Of a stretch of DNA of 47,345 nt, positions 31,454-39,961 are shown piece by piece; positions within the stretch are counted from its first letter, which is position 1, and the number at the start of each line of letters is the position of its first letter. A program made the translations under genes and the position numbers. This DNA is from RGIG4074 sp964459165. Lineage in GTDB: Bacteria; Bacillota; Clostridia; Christensenellales; Borkfalkiaceae. Below the pieces are notes generated by a model, which saw nothing but the letters and a program-made list of their open reading frames with translations, was not told where the DNA came from and did not search any database. The stretch spans positions 1-47,345 of the forward strand of contig CAYWKM010000002.1 of the NCBI GenBank assembly GCA_964459165.1. Direction: 5' to 3'.

Positions 31454-32833
31454 ATGAAATTATGGGAAGGGCGTTTTACCGCGCCCATGGCGCCCGACGC
31501 CGACGCTTTCAACGAATCGCTCTCTTTCGATAAAAAGCTTTATCAAGCGGATATTACCTGCTCGCTCGCGCACGCTTCCATGCTCGCTCAATGCGGCATA
31601 ATCTCCCGGGAAGAAGGTCGGCAGATCACCGAGGGCTTAAACGGTATCCTCGCCGACGTTGAACAAAATAAGCTGGAGATTGCCGGATATGAAGATATCC
31701 ACTCCTTTGTGGAAAACGTGTTGACGCAGCGCATCGGCGACGCGGGTAAAAAACTGCATACCGCCCGTTCGAGAAACGATCAGGTCGCCACCGATCTCCG
31801 CTTCTACGTCCGTTCTTCCATTCTGCATATGAAGGCCGCGTTGAAAGGTATGCTGGAAGCCTTGATCGAAAAGGCGGAAGGATCCGTCGACTGCGTCATG
31901 CCCGGCTACACGCATTTGAGAAAGGCTCAGCCCATCAACTGCGCTCAGTACTTCAACGCGTATGCCGAAATGTTCCTGCGCGACGGCGAGCGGCTCGACG
32001 ACTGCTATAAACGCGTCAACGTGATGCCCCTCGGGAGCGGCGCGTTGGCGGGCGTCAGCTATCCCATCGACAGAAATATCACCAAGGAGCTTTTAGGCTT
32101 CGATTCGGTCACGAACAATTCCCTCGACGGGGTTTCCGACAGAGATTTCGTCGCCGAATACCTCTTCGATCTTTCGCTGATCATGGCTCACCTTTCCCGC
32201 CTCTGCGAAGATTCCATTTTATATACGTCGACCGAATTCGGTTTTTGGGAGATGCCCGACGCCTACTCGACGGGTTCTTCCATCATGCCGCAAAAGAAAA
32301 ACCCCGATATATGCGAGCTCGTGCGCGGCAAGACGGGGAGAGTTTACGGTCACCTGACGGCGATTCTGACCACGATCAAGGGCGTTCCGCTGGCTTACAA
32401 TAAGGATTTGCAGGAGGATAAGGAGGGACTGTTCGACGCGGAAAAGACGACGGCGGACTGCCTTACGATTTACGCCGAAATGCTCAAAGCGATACGCCTG
32501 AATAAAGAGCGCATGGAGGAAGCCGCCGCAGAAGACTTTACCTGCGCGACGGACGTAGCCGATTACCTCGCCAAAAAGGGAATCCCTTTCAGAGACGCGC
32601 ATGCGATCACGGGAAAGATCGTACGGTACTGTTTGGAAAAGAACAAGACGTTGGAAAATATGTCCGTAGAAGAATACAAAGCGTACTCGGAGGCTTTTGA
32701 AGAAGATATTCTCTCCGTCGTACAGGCGAAGAGTTCCGCAAACGCCCGCCTCAGCATAGGCGGCTCTTCGAGAAAGAGTACGGAGGAAGCCCTCGCGTCC
32801 GTCAAGGAGCGAACGGCGAAAATTTTCAAATAA
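31454..32833 (+). CDS. argH: Argininosuccinate lyase
   Basis: Splits argininosuccinate into arginine and fumarate, the last step of arginine synthesis. The 459-residue protein belongs to the fumarase/aspartase superfamily: TARSRNDQVATDLRFYVR, PGYTHLRKAQP, the catalytic-loop signature GSSIMPQKKNPD (about 275-286) and DLQEDKEGLFDAE are all present. ATG at 31454 follows GGAG by 8 bases. No argG is adjacent, so the pathway is completed elsewhere, and no clear ArgR box was identified in the leader. Confidence 0.97.
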   Translation: MKLWEGRFTAPMAPDADAFNESLSFDKKLYQADITCSLAHASMLAQCGIISREEGRQITEGLNGILADVEQNKLEIAGYEDIHSFVENVLTQRIGDAGKKLHTARSRNDQVATDLRFYVRSSILHMKAALKGMLEALIEKAEGSVDCVMPGYTHLRKAQPINCAQYFNAYAEMFLRDGERLDDCYKRVNVMPLGSGALAGVSYPIDRNITKELLGFDSVTNNSLDGVSDRDFVAEYLFDLSLIMAHLSRLCEDSILYTSTEFGFWEMPDAYSTGSSIMPQKKNPDICELVRGKTGRVYGHLTAILTTIKGVPLAYNKDLQEDKEGLFDAEKTTADCLTIYAEMLKAIRLNKERMEEAAAEDFTCATDVADYLAKKGIPFRDAHAITGKIVRYCLEKNKTLENMSVEEYKAYSEAFEEDILSVVQAKSSANARLSIGGSSRKSTEEALASVKERTAKIFK

Positions 32834-33187
32834 ATCCCCTGCGCTCCTACCCGCGCGTTTTCGCGCGTAGATCAGCTTGCGCGAATCTTATAAGAGCACG
32901 GCGCCGACGGCGCGATTCGCGCGGGAAAAAAGCCGCCGACCGCAATTCTCCGTAGATGATTTGTCCGCGTATTTGCGATTGTCGGTTTCCTCTATCGTAT
33001 TGCAGGAGCTGATTCCCGTCCATTGAAGAACCTTTTTCCCGCTCGCGGAGCGAAGCGGGTTTCCGTGCAAAACAAGGCGACCGTATGCCAAAAAACATTC
33101 GGTCGCCTTTTTATTCATGTTCCGTCTTTCTTTCTCTCTTTCGTCGGTCAATCCCCTGCGAACGCGTTCGAAAAGCCAACGTTTTTT
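32834..33187. other. 354-base hairpin-rich region between convergent argH and clpX
   Basis: No gene is seen. Besides the terminator at 33074, there are three strong inverted repeats. CGCGCG-TTTT-CGCGCG, with CTA/TAG arms, lies at 32847-32870. GCGCGAATC (32879-32887) pairs with GATTCGCGC about 30 bases on, around an inner GGCGCC palindrome. CCCGCT/AGCGGG with an inner CGC/GCG helix lies at 33038-33059. None is followed by a proper T tract. Confidence 0.6.
33074..33115. terminator. Terminator of argH, possibly bidirectional
   Basis: A 10-bp stem AAGGCGACCG (33074-33083) / CGGTCGCCTT (33100-33109) followed by TTTATT on the plus strand. On the minus strand GTTTTGC follows, so it may also end the clpX transcript. 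Confidence 0.75.
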
Positions 33188-34414
33188 TCACGCGCTCTCT
33201 TTGCCTTTATATATGAGCTTAGGCTGCGCGTTGTCGGTGAGACACTCCTTCGTGAGGACGACTTTTTCGACGTTTTCTTCCGAGGGAATCCGATACATCA
33301 CCTCGTTCATGACGCCCTCGATGATCGTCCTCAGTCCCCTTGCTCCCGTCTTTAAACGGATCGCCGTCTTAGCGATTTCATGCACCGCCTCGTCCTCCAC
33401 CTCGAGCTGTACGCCGTCGAGCGAGATGAGCTTCTGATACTGTTTGATGATGGCGTTCTGCGGCTGCGTGAGAATATTGACGAGCGCGTCCTCGTCGAGA
33501 GGATCGAGATTGACGACGACGGGGAGCCGCCCGACGAACTCGGGAATGAGTCCGAATTTTGTGAGATCCTGCGGCTTTACGTCGTTTAGCAGAGAATAAT
33601 CCACTTCCTCGCCCGAAAGTCTTATTTTATTGCCGAAGCCGAGCGAAGAATCGTCCGTTCTGGAGGAGACGATCTTGTCGAGCCCGACGAACGCGCCGCC
33701 GCAGATAAAGAGGATGTTCGTCGTATCGATCTTGATACATTCCTGCTGAGGGTGCTTTCTTCCTCCCTGAGGAGGCACGCTGGAAACGGTTCCCTCGATG
33801 ATCTTGAGCAGCGCCTGCTGAACGCCTTCCCCCGAAACGTCGCGGGTGATGGACACGTTTTCTCCCTTCCTTGCGATCTTATCGATCTCGTCGATATAGA
33901 CGATGCCGCGCTCCGCCTTTTCCACGTCGAAATCCGCCGCCTGTATGAGCTTTAAGAGAATATTCTCCACGTCGTCGCCGACGTATCCCGCTTCGGTGAG
34001 CGTGGTTGCATCGGCCGTAGCGAAAGGAACGTTTAAAATTCTTGCGAGCGTCTTTGCAAGCAACGTCTTTCCGCTGCCCGTCGGACCGAGCAGGAGAACG
34101 TTGCTCTTTTCGATCTCGACCTCCTCGTCCTTTTTTGAAATGCTGTTGATCCTTTTGTAGTGGTTGTAGACCGCGACCGACAAGACTTTCTTCGCCTTGT
34201 CCTGTCCGACGATATATTTGTCAAGCTCCGCCTTAATCTCGGCGGGCTTTTTCAGCTCGACTTCGCCGGAAGAACCGCTCTCCTCCGCGATCATTTCGTT
34301 GCAGAGCTGAACGCACTCGTCGCAGATAAAAATCCCGTCCGGTCCCGCGATCAAGCGTTTGGCGTCTTCCCGCGACTTGCCGCAAAAAGAGCACTTTTGG
34401 TTGGTATTGTTCAT
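33188..34414 (-). CDS. clpX: ATP-dependent Clp protease ATP-binding subunit ClpX
   Basis: AAA+ unfoldase that feeds substrates into ClpP. The 408-residue protein has the N-terminal zinc-binding domain with C8, C11, C31 and C34. Walker A is GPTGSGKT (110-117), followed by the pore-loop region TEAGYVGDDVEN, Walker B IVYIDEIDKI, and the LIPEFVGRLPV and GARGLRTIIE C-terminal motifs. The IGF-type ClpP-docking loop is represented near FGNKI. ATG at 34414 follows GGAG by 8 bases. Last gene of tig-clpP-clpX. A stable inverted repeat in the 114-base gap to clpP (34486-34522) might mark mRNA processing. Confidence 0.97.
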   Translation of the reverse strand: MNNTNQKCSFCGKSREDAKRLIAGPDGIFICDECVQLCNEMIAEESGSSGEVELKKPAEIKAELDKYIVGQDKAKKVLSVAVYNHYKRINSISKKDEEVEIEKSNVLLLGPTGSGKTLLAKTLARILNVPFATADATTLTEAGYVGDDVENILLKLIQAADFDVEKAERGIVYIDEIDKIARKGENVSITRDVSGEGVQQALLKIIEGTVSSVPPQGGRKHPQQECIKIDTTNILFICGGAFVGLDKIVSSRTDDSSLGFGNKIRLSGEEVDYSLLNDVKPQDLTKFGLIPEFVGRLPVVVNLDPLDEDALVNILTQPQNAIIKQYQKLISLDGVQLEVEDEAVHEIAKTAIRLKTGARGLRTIIEGVMNEVMYRIPSEENVEKVVLTKECLTDNAQPKLIYKGKESA

Positions 34415-34485
34415 TCTTTCACTCCGAATAAATAGATTATTGCTGCGGCGAAAACGAAAAAACCGAATTTGCCGCGAGAAGACAG

Positions 34486-34522
34486 CGGGCGGTTGCTTTG
34501 ACCCAATGGAAAGAACCGCCCG
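34486..34522 (-). other. Hairpin in the clpP-clpX gap
   Basis: CGGGCGGTT (34486-34494) pairs with AACCGCCCG (34514-34522) around a 19-base loop. There is no T tract on the minus strand, so it is not a clear terminator; it could stabilise the 3' end of the tig-clpP message or tune clpX. Confidence 0.45.
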
Positions 34523-34528
34523 TAAAAA

Positions 34529-35122
34529 TTATCTTTTTAAGAATACTTTGTCAATCAGACCGTAATCGCGGGCTTCCTGCGCAGAGAGATAATTGTCTCT
34601 GTCGGTATCCCTTTCGATTTCGGAAAGCTCCCTTCCGGTATTGGCGGCGAGAATCCTATTCATCCTCGCTTTGGTTCTTAAAATATGTTCTGCCTGGATC
34701 TTAATATCGCTTGCCTGTCCCTGCGCGCCGCCCAAAGGCTGATGGATCATAATCTCGCTGTTGGCGAGAGCGTAGCGCTTGCCCTTCTCTCCGCTGGAAA
34801 GAAGAAAAGCCGCCATGCTCGCCGCCATGCCGATGCAGATGGTAGAGACGGAGCATTTGATATAATTCATCGTGTCGTAAATAGCCATGCCTGCGGAGAC
34901 GGACCCTCCGGGGCTGTTGATATAGATGCTGATATCTTTTGTGGAATCCTTCGATTCGAGATAGATGAGCTGGGCGACGATGGTGTTCGCCATAGCGTCG
35001 TCGATCTCTCCGCTCAGGAAAATGATTCTGTCCTCTAACAATCTCGAATAAAGATCGTAGCTTCTTTCGCCGAGCGACGTTCTTTCCACGACGTAAGGGA
35101 TCAAAACATTTTTCTCGTTCAT
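34529..35122 (-). CDS. clpP: ATP-dependent Clp protease proteolytic subunit ClpP
   Basis: Self-compartmentalised serine protease of general protein quality control. The 197-residue protein has the catalytic triad Ser102 (GMAASMAAFLL), His127 (IMIHQPLGG) and Asp176 (RDTDRDNYLS). The N-terminus IPYVVERTSLGERSYDLYSRLL is the usual one without a long propeptide. ATG at 35122 follows GGAG by 6 bases and lies 3 bases after the tig stop, so it is coupled to the chaperone gene. Confidence 0.98.
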   Translation of the reverse strand: MNEKNVLIPYVVERTSLGERSYDLYSRLLEDRIIFLSGEIDDAMANTIVAQLIYLESKDSTKDISIYINSPGGSVSAGMAIYDTMNYIKCSVSTICIGMAASMAAFLLSSGEKGKRYALANSEIMIHQPLGGAQGQASDIKIQAEHILRTKARMNRILAANTGRELSEIERDTDRDNYLSAQEARDYGLIDKVFLKR

Positions 35123-35125
35123 AGA

Positions 35126-36424
35126 TTACTCCTCGATATAAAGTTCGTTGTTTTCGGAAAGGAATTTGAACAGCTTATTGACGACGATATCGCTTGCGAT
35201 ATATTCAACCTGTTTCGGATCCATATCCTTCTTGTATTGTTCCACTTCTTTTTCGACGGACTTCGCCTGCTCGGCGATTCTCTCGTCGATCTCTTCCTGA
35301 GAGGCGGAAAAGCCCTCTTCCTTGACGATCTTTTCAACGACGAGCCGGTTTAAAACCTCTTTCCTCGCCTGTTCGTTGTACTGAGCTCGGAATTCGTCCA
35401 TCGACTTGCCGGTATATTTCAGATAATCGTCCAACCGAATGCCGCTCTGCATAAGCTGATAGGAAGCGCGCTGAACCATCTGATCTACCTGAGAGGAAAT
35501 CATGGCGTCGGGAATTTCGCATTCCGCGCCCTCGCTGACGGCGGCGACGATGCTGTTTTCCGTTTCGTCTTTGCCCCTTCTTTCCGCTTGTCTTTGAAGT
35601 CTTTCTCTCGCCTTCGTCTTATACTCCTCTACCGTCTCGCAAGCCGCGGCGTTCTTGACGAACTCGTCGGTGACCTCGGGGAGCTCCTTCGCCTTAATCG
35701 AGTTGAGCGTGACGGCGAAGACGGCGGTCTTGCCCTTTAAATCCTCCGCCTGATAATCTTCGGGGAAGGTCACTTCGATATTCTTCTTCTCCCCGATCGC
35801 CATGCCCGCGACCTGTTCTTCGAATCCGGGAATAAACTGACCGGAGCCGAGGACGAGATCGAATTTTTCGGCGGAGCCGCCCTCGAATTCCACGCCGTCG
35901 AGCGTGCCGACAAAATCGATGTTGACGACGTCGCCCATGATCGCGGCGCGATCGGCGACTTCAACCTGACGGGAATTTCTGTCTCGGAGCTTTTCGATTT
36001 CCTTCTCTACGTCTTCGTCGCTAACATTATATTCGTACTTCCTGATTTTAAGACCCTTATAAGCCTTAACGGCGACGTCGGGCTTGACGGGGGTTACGGC
36101 GACGACGGAAACGCCGTTTTCATCGAGTTCTTCCACGGAGAGGGAAGGACTGCCCACTGCGGTAAAATTATCTTTTTCCTTTTCGAGAACAGAGGAATAA
36201 TTTTCATCGAAGAGAGCGTTCAGAGCGTCTTCATAAAAAAGGCTCTTGCCGTAATAATTCAGGAGGACGTTCTTGGGAACTTTTCCCTTGCGAAATCCGT
36301 TTACGACGTACTTCTTTTTGTTTTTCAGATAAGCCTTGTCGTTTGCGTCGGACCATTCGGTCGCGTCGAATTTCAACGTGATTTTTACCGTGCTCTTTTC
36401 AGATGCTTCAACTGTGTAGTTCAT
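35126..36424 (-). CDS. tig: Trigger factor
   Basis: Ribosome-associated chaperone and peptidyl-prolyl isomerase for nascent chains. The 432-residue protein has the N-terminal ribosome-binding domain with the signature GFRKGKVPKN (about 44-53), the central FKBP-type domain (about 155-240, starting near GDVVNIDFVGTLDGVEFEGG) and the C-terminal helical cradle. ATG at 36424 follows AGGAG by 6 bases. First gene of the tig-clpP-clpX operon, a conserved bacterial arrangement. Confidence 0.97.
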   Translation of the reverse strand: MNYTVEASEKSTVKITLKFDATEWSDANDKAYLKNKKKYVVNGFRKGKVPKNVLLNYYGKSLFYEDALNALFDENYSSVLEKEKDNFTAVGSPSLSVEELDENGVSVVAVTPVKPDVAVKAYKGLKIRKYEYNVSDEDVEKEIEKLRDRNSRQVEVADRAAIMGDVVNIDFVGTLDGVEFEGGSAEKFDLVLGSGQFIPGFEEQVAGMAIGEKKNIEVTFPEDYQAEDLKGKTAVFAVTLNSIKAKELPEVTDEFVKNAAACETVEEYKTKARERLQRQAERRGKDETENSIVAAVSEGAECEIPDAMISSQVDQMVQRASYQLMQSGIRLDDYLKYTGKSMDEFRAQYNEQARKEVLNRLVVEKIVKEEGFSASQEEIDERIAEQAKSVEKEVEQYKKDMDPKQVEYIASDIVVNKLFKFLSENNELYIEE

Positions 36425-36475
36425 AATATTCTCCTATGACAAATCGTGCTTTGTTAATGCTGTATCGCAAACTAC

Positions 36476-36504
36476 ATTCTATCACATTCCTCGAATAAAG
36501 AAAA
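36476..36504 (-). promoter_or_regulatory. Extended -10 promoter of tig-clpP-clpX
   Basis: On the minus strand TAGAAT (36481-36476) preceded by TGA, an extended -10 element. The -35 region 17 bases upstream (TTTTCT) is poor, as is tolerated for extended -10 promoters. No CtsR operator was recognised. Confidence 0.5.
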
Positions 36505-36513
36505 GCGATTTTA

Positions 36514-36542
36514 TTTACAAATTTGAAAATTCGGCGTATAAT
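36514..36542 (+). promoter_or_regulatory. Sigma-A promoter of rqcH
   Basis: TTTACA (36514-36519), 17-base spacer, perfect TATAAT (36537-36542). It is divergent from the tig promoter. Confidence 0.75.
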
Positions 36543-36575
36543 ATTTTTAAATATTTTGATTTTTTCGAGGAAAAT

Positions 36576-38219
36576 ATGCCGCAGGACGCTTTTAACTTAC
36601 GCCGAATCGCCGAGGAGGAAAATCTTCTCTTAAAGGGCGGTAAAATCAACCGCATCATACAGCCGAACAAAGACGAGGTGTCGTTCCATATATACACCGG
36701 AAAAAACGTTTTGAAACTCATTTTAAGCGCAAATGCTTCCAATGCGAGGGTCTGCCTTTCCGAAACGGAAAAAGAGCCGCCCCTCGTCGCGCCGAATTTT
36801 TGTATGCTGCTGCGAAAGCATCTCCTCGGCGGAGAGATCTTATCGATAACGCAAATCAATTTCGAGCGAATCATAGCCGTCGCCGTGCGCTGCGTCTCCG
36901 ATTTTTCCTCATGCGACCGCGTGCTTTACTGCGAGATCATGGGCAAATATTCCAATCTCGTCCTCGTGGAAAACGGAATCGTTCTCGGCGCGCTCAAAAC
37001 GGCTTCCCTCGAAGAAAACGCCCGCCGCCCGCTCTTTGCCGGCGCGAAATATACCCTGCCAAATCCGCAGGATAAGGTTTCGCCGTTGGATCGGGAGGCT
37101 TTGTCCGACGCGCTCTCCCGCCTTTACGGCGACGAGGCGGAATACATCTTTACGCACGTTTCGGGCGTCGCGAGAGGGACGGCAATCCGCATCATGGAGG
37201 TCTACGAAGGAAATATTCCCCTTTCCGAACATATTTATACCTATCTTTTCGAAGGAGAAACAAAGCCCTGCGTCCGGCTCCAAGAGGGAGCGCCCGTCGA
37301 TTTTTCCGCCAAAGAGCTGCCCTCCTCCGTTCCCTTCGACCGCGTATGGAAGGCTCAGGACTATTTTTTTACCTACCGCGAAACCCTGAAGGAATTTGAA
37401 GGAAAGCGTTTAAAGCTGAAAAACGCGGTGCAGAGCCTCGTAAAAAAGCAGGAAAAAAACCTTTCCCGCATTCGCGAAAAGCAGGCGGAATGTCGAGATT
37501 TGGAAGAGAACCGCCTGAAAGGAGAGCTGATCACTTCCTATCTCTATCTGCTGAAAGAGGGCATGGAGAGCTGTTCGCTCGTCAATTATTACGACGAGGA
37601 GGGAAAAACGGTAAAAATCGCATTGGACAAACGGCTTTCGCCCGCGCAAAACGCTCAAAAATATTATAAAAAATACAGCAAGCAGAAGAGGACGCTCTCC
37701 GCCCTCGAACCGCAATGGAAAAAAACGCTCGAGGAACTGGATTATTCGCGCAGCGTTTTGAGCTTTATCGAGACAGCGGAAACCGCAGACGACCTAAAAG
37801 AGATCGAGGAGGAGCTCGTATCCCTCTCCCTCGTCAAAATACGGCAAACGACAAGGAAAAAGAAGGAGACGATCCCCTTTCGGGAATTCGAGTGCGAGGG
37901 CTTCCGCATCCTTTCCGGAAGAAACAACCTGCAAAACGACAGATTGTTAAGGAGTCTCTCCCCCTCGGACGTATGGCTGCACGTGCAGAAGTACCATTCC
38001 TCGCACGTGGGGATTCTGACGGAAGGGAAAAAAGTTCCCGACCGCGTGCTGCTGAAAGCGGCGCAAATCTGCGCGTATTATTCGGAGGCGAAGAACGGCT
38101 CGAAGGTACCCGTGGATTACTGCGAACGCCGCTTCGTAAAAAAGCCTCCGCGCGCCAACGCGGGCTTCGTCGTCTACACGGATTACAAGACGATTCTCGT
38201 CGAGCCGAGTCTCCCTTAA
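36576..38219 (+). CDS. rqcH: Ribosome quality control protein RqcH (NFACT family)
   Basis: Binds stalled 50S-peptidyl-tRNA complexes and directs alanine tailing, marking the nascent chain for degradation. The 547-residue protein has the NFACT-N start MPQDAFNLRRIAEEENLLLKG in part, a central coiled coil (about 270-440, Lys/Glu-rich) and the C-terminal NFACT-R domain, with GRNNLQNDRLL, SDVWLHVQKYHSSHVGI and ERRFVKKP. Its tail ends soon after the NFACT-R domain. ATG at 36576 follows GAGGA. It is monocistronic, near other quality-control genes (tig, clpP, clpX, lon) that could handle tailed products. Confidence 0.93.
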   Translation: MPQDAFNLRRIAEEENLLLKGGKINRIIQPNKDEVSFHIYTGKNVLKLILSANASNARVCLSETEKEPPLVAPNFCMLLRKHLLGGEILSITQINFERIIAVAVRCVSDFSSCDRVLYCEIMGKYSNLVLVENGIVLGALKTASLEENARRPLFAGAKYTLPNPQDKVSPLDREALSDALSRLYGDEAEYIFTHVSGVARGTAIRIMEVYEGNIPLSEHIYTYLFEGETKPCVRLQEGAPVDFSAKELPSSVPFDRVWKAQDYFFTYRETLKEFEGKRLKLKNAVQSLVKKQEKNLSRIREKQAECRDLEENRLKGELITSYLYLLKEGMESCSLVNYYDEEGKTVKIALDKRLSPAQNAQKYYKKYSKQKRTLSALEPQWKKTLEELDYSRSVLSFIETAETADDLKEIEEELVSLSLVKIRQTTRKKKETIPFREFECEGFRILSGRNNLQNDRLLRSLSPSDVWLHVQKYHSSHVGILTEGKKVPDRVLLKAAQICAYYSEAKNGSKVPVDYCERRFVKKPPRANAGFVVYTDYKTILVEPSLP

Positions 38220-38251
38220 AGGAAGGCTTCGCGGCAAAAAATACGCTAAAA

Positions 38252-38290
38252 AAAATACGCTTCCGAAAGGTTCGGGAGCGTATTTTATCC
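38252..38290. terminator. Bidirectional terminator between rqcH and the CotH gene
   Basis: A 16-bp stem, AAAATACGCT + TCCGAA pairing with TTCGGG + AGCGTATTTT, with a 3-base loop, flanked by A-rich and T-rich sequence. It serves the two convergent genes. Confidence 0.88.
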
Positions 38291-38305
38291 TTTATTATTT
38301 TCAAT

Positions 38306-39805
38306 TTAAGAGAACCTTTCGCTGAGGAGCGAGAGCCTTTCTTCCAGCCAATCGTAAAGGGAATTGACGGCGTCGTCATGACAGGTGAAGGAAAGCGTCT
38401 CGTCCGACTGCGCGGGAGAAATCTTTTCCCGAGAGAGGGTTTCGTAGATCTGCCAGCGCGCGTCGTTCAGCGCGAAAACTTTTCCGTATTTTTCATTGAC
38501 GGACAGAATATACGAAAGAAGCCTTTCGGAAAAGCCTTCCTCTTCCATTTGATTCCAACGCGCTTTGAGGAGCTCGTTGAACCACTCGCTCTGACGCAGA
38601 CCGGCAAAGAGATCATTCGTGAGATCCAACGAGCAATCCTCGTATCCGTCGTAATTGCCGAAAGACAGATCGAAATCCCAAGGCGCGGTGAAGCGGAAGA
38701 GCCCGTTTTTGTCTTTACTGATATAGAAGGAGCTCCAATTGATATCGGGATTGGAAACGACGAGCTGCAACAGATAAATATCCACGGCGGAATCGATATC
38801 TACGATCGCGCGGACCTCTTCCTCGACGGCGGCGTACATCGTCTGATACAGCTGCGTCGTTTCCTCCCGCATATAAGCGACCTGCGCTTGCGTCTTGCCC
38901 TTTCCCTTTACGCTGTAAGGAAAGACTCCCCCGTATAAAGAGACGGTGAAATAATCCCGCCCTTCCACGCTTCCGTCCGTCGGGCTATATCCGTCCTGTT
39001 CGATTAAAAAGCCCGTTTCGAGAGAGCCGTCCTCTTTTACGTCGACTTTATTCTCGCCCGTATCGATCTGTTCGCACAGGAGGTAAACGCCCCGGTAAAT
39101 GCCGTTTACGCTGACCTCGACGTATTCGAACGAGGAGCTCCAACCGATTCCGTCAAGGAGGCTCGCCGCATACAGAGCGAGGGAATCGCGGATCATGGAA
39201 ATGTCGAAGGCGCACGCGAGAAGAACCCATTTTTTGGAAGCCGCGCAGCCGTCGATCAAGGCGTATTCCTCGTCGAGCTTGATTTTATACGGCTTTTTCA
39301 GGGGACCTGCGGTGGAATTTCCGCGCACGCGGATCTGACCGCTCAGCGTCGCCGTTTCCTCCCCTCCGACCCTTTCAAACAGCACGGAGCAGGAAACGTA
39401 CTCCTCGCTGTCGATGGTCTGATTCCGGAAGGTTTCGATCGATAACGAAGAGAGCGTCTGCGTCTCGTTCAGCGCGGGGATTATTTCCGTATAGGTATCT
39501 CCGCAATCGCAGGCGTAGCGAATCTCGCCGTTTTTGCCGTAATCCGCGCTTTCGACGACGGTGGAGACATATTCGTGAACATGGGGAAACATTTCCTCCC
39601 CGTCGGCTAAGCTCGCGTCGGAGACGTTTTGAGAAACGTTGAGAGAGGATCCGCCCGTTCCCCATTTTCTGTTCATGCCGAAAAGCTTTTCGCGCAAAGC
39701 GGAGACGGTCAAAGACGCCGCCGCGCATACCACGCTGAGGCAAACGGAAAAAACTCTCTTTGCCCGATCGCTCCTTATGAAGTTGAAAAGGAAAGACGTC
39801 GTCAT
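38306..39805 (-). CDS. CotH-family kinase-like protein with N-terminal His/CxC module
   Basis: 499 residues. A signal-anchor helix lies at about 17-36. Residues 75-112 form a small module, HVHEY...CDCGDTYTEIIPAL, matching those in the protein at 23689. The rest is the CotH domain: RVRGNSTAGPLKKPYKIKL (nucleotide loop and Lys, about 160-180), KKWVLLACAFDISMIRDSLA, EQIDTGENKV, SNPDINWSSFYISKD, and the metal-binding PWDFDLSFGN. CotH in Bacillus phosphorylates spore-coat proteins; surface-located CotH proteins of non-sporing gut Firmicutes have no known substrate. ATG at 39805 has only a G-rich ribosome site, but the promoter in front of it is perfect. Confidence 0.87.
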   Translation of the reverse strand: MTTSFLFNFIRSDRAKRVFSVCLSVVCAAASLTVSALREKLFGMNRKWGTGGSSLNVSQNVSDASLADGEEMFPHVHEYVSTVVESADYGKNGEIRYACDCGDTYTEIIPALNETQTLSSLSIETFRNQTIDSEEYVSCSVLFERVGGEETATLSGQIRVRGNSTAGPLKKPYKIKLDEEYALIDGCAASKKWVLLACAFDISMIRDSLALYAASLLDGIGWSSSFEYVEVSVNGIYRGVYLLCEQIDTGENKVDVKEDGSLETGFLIEQDGYSPTDGSVEGRDYFTVSLYGGVFPYSVKGKGKTQAQVAYMREETTQLYQTMYAAVEEEVRAIVDIDSAVDIYLLQLVVSNPDINWSSFYISKDKNGLFRFTAPWDFDLSFGNYDGYEDCSLDLTNDLFAGLRQSEWFNELLKARWNQMEEEGFSERLLSYILSVNEKYGKVFALNDARWQIYETLSREKISPAQSDETLSFTCHDDAVNSLYDWLEERLSLLSERFS

Positions 39806-39832
39806 GATTCGAACCCCCCGTTTCGTTCCCTT

Positions 39833-39861
39833 ATTATAAAGCGCGAGATCTCCTTTGTCAA
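39833..39861 (-). promoter_or_regulatory. Perfect consensus promoter of the CotH gene
   Basis: On the minus strand TTGACA (39861-39856), 17-base spacer, TATAAT (39838-39833): all 12 positions match. Confidence 0.85.
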
Positions 39862-39961
39862 ATCATTTTTCGCAGCCGTAAAAAATTGTGTCGTTCCAAG
39901 GAAAAATCCCCAACATTTGGTGAGGTATTTTTTCAAGCGCCCCTTATTTTGTTAGAAACGA

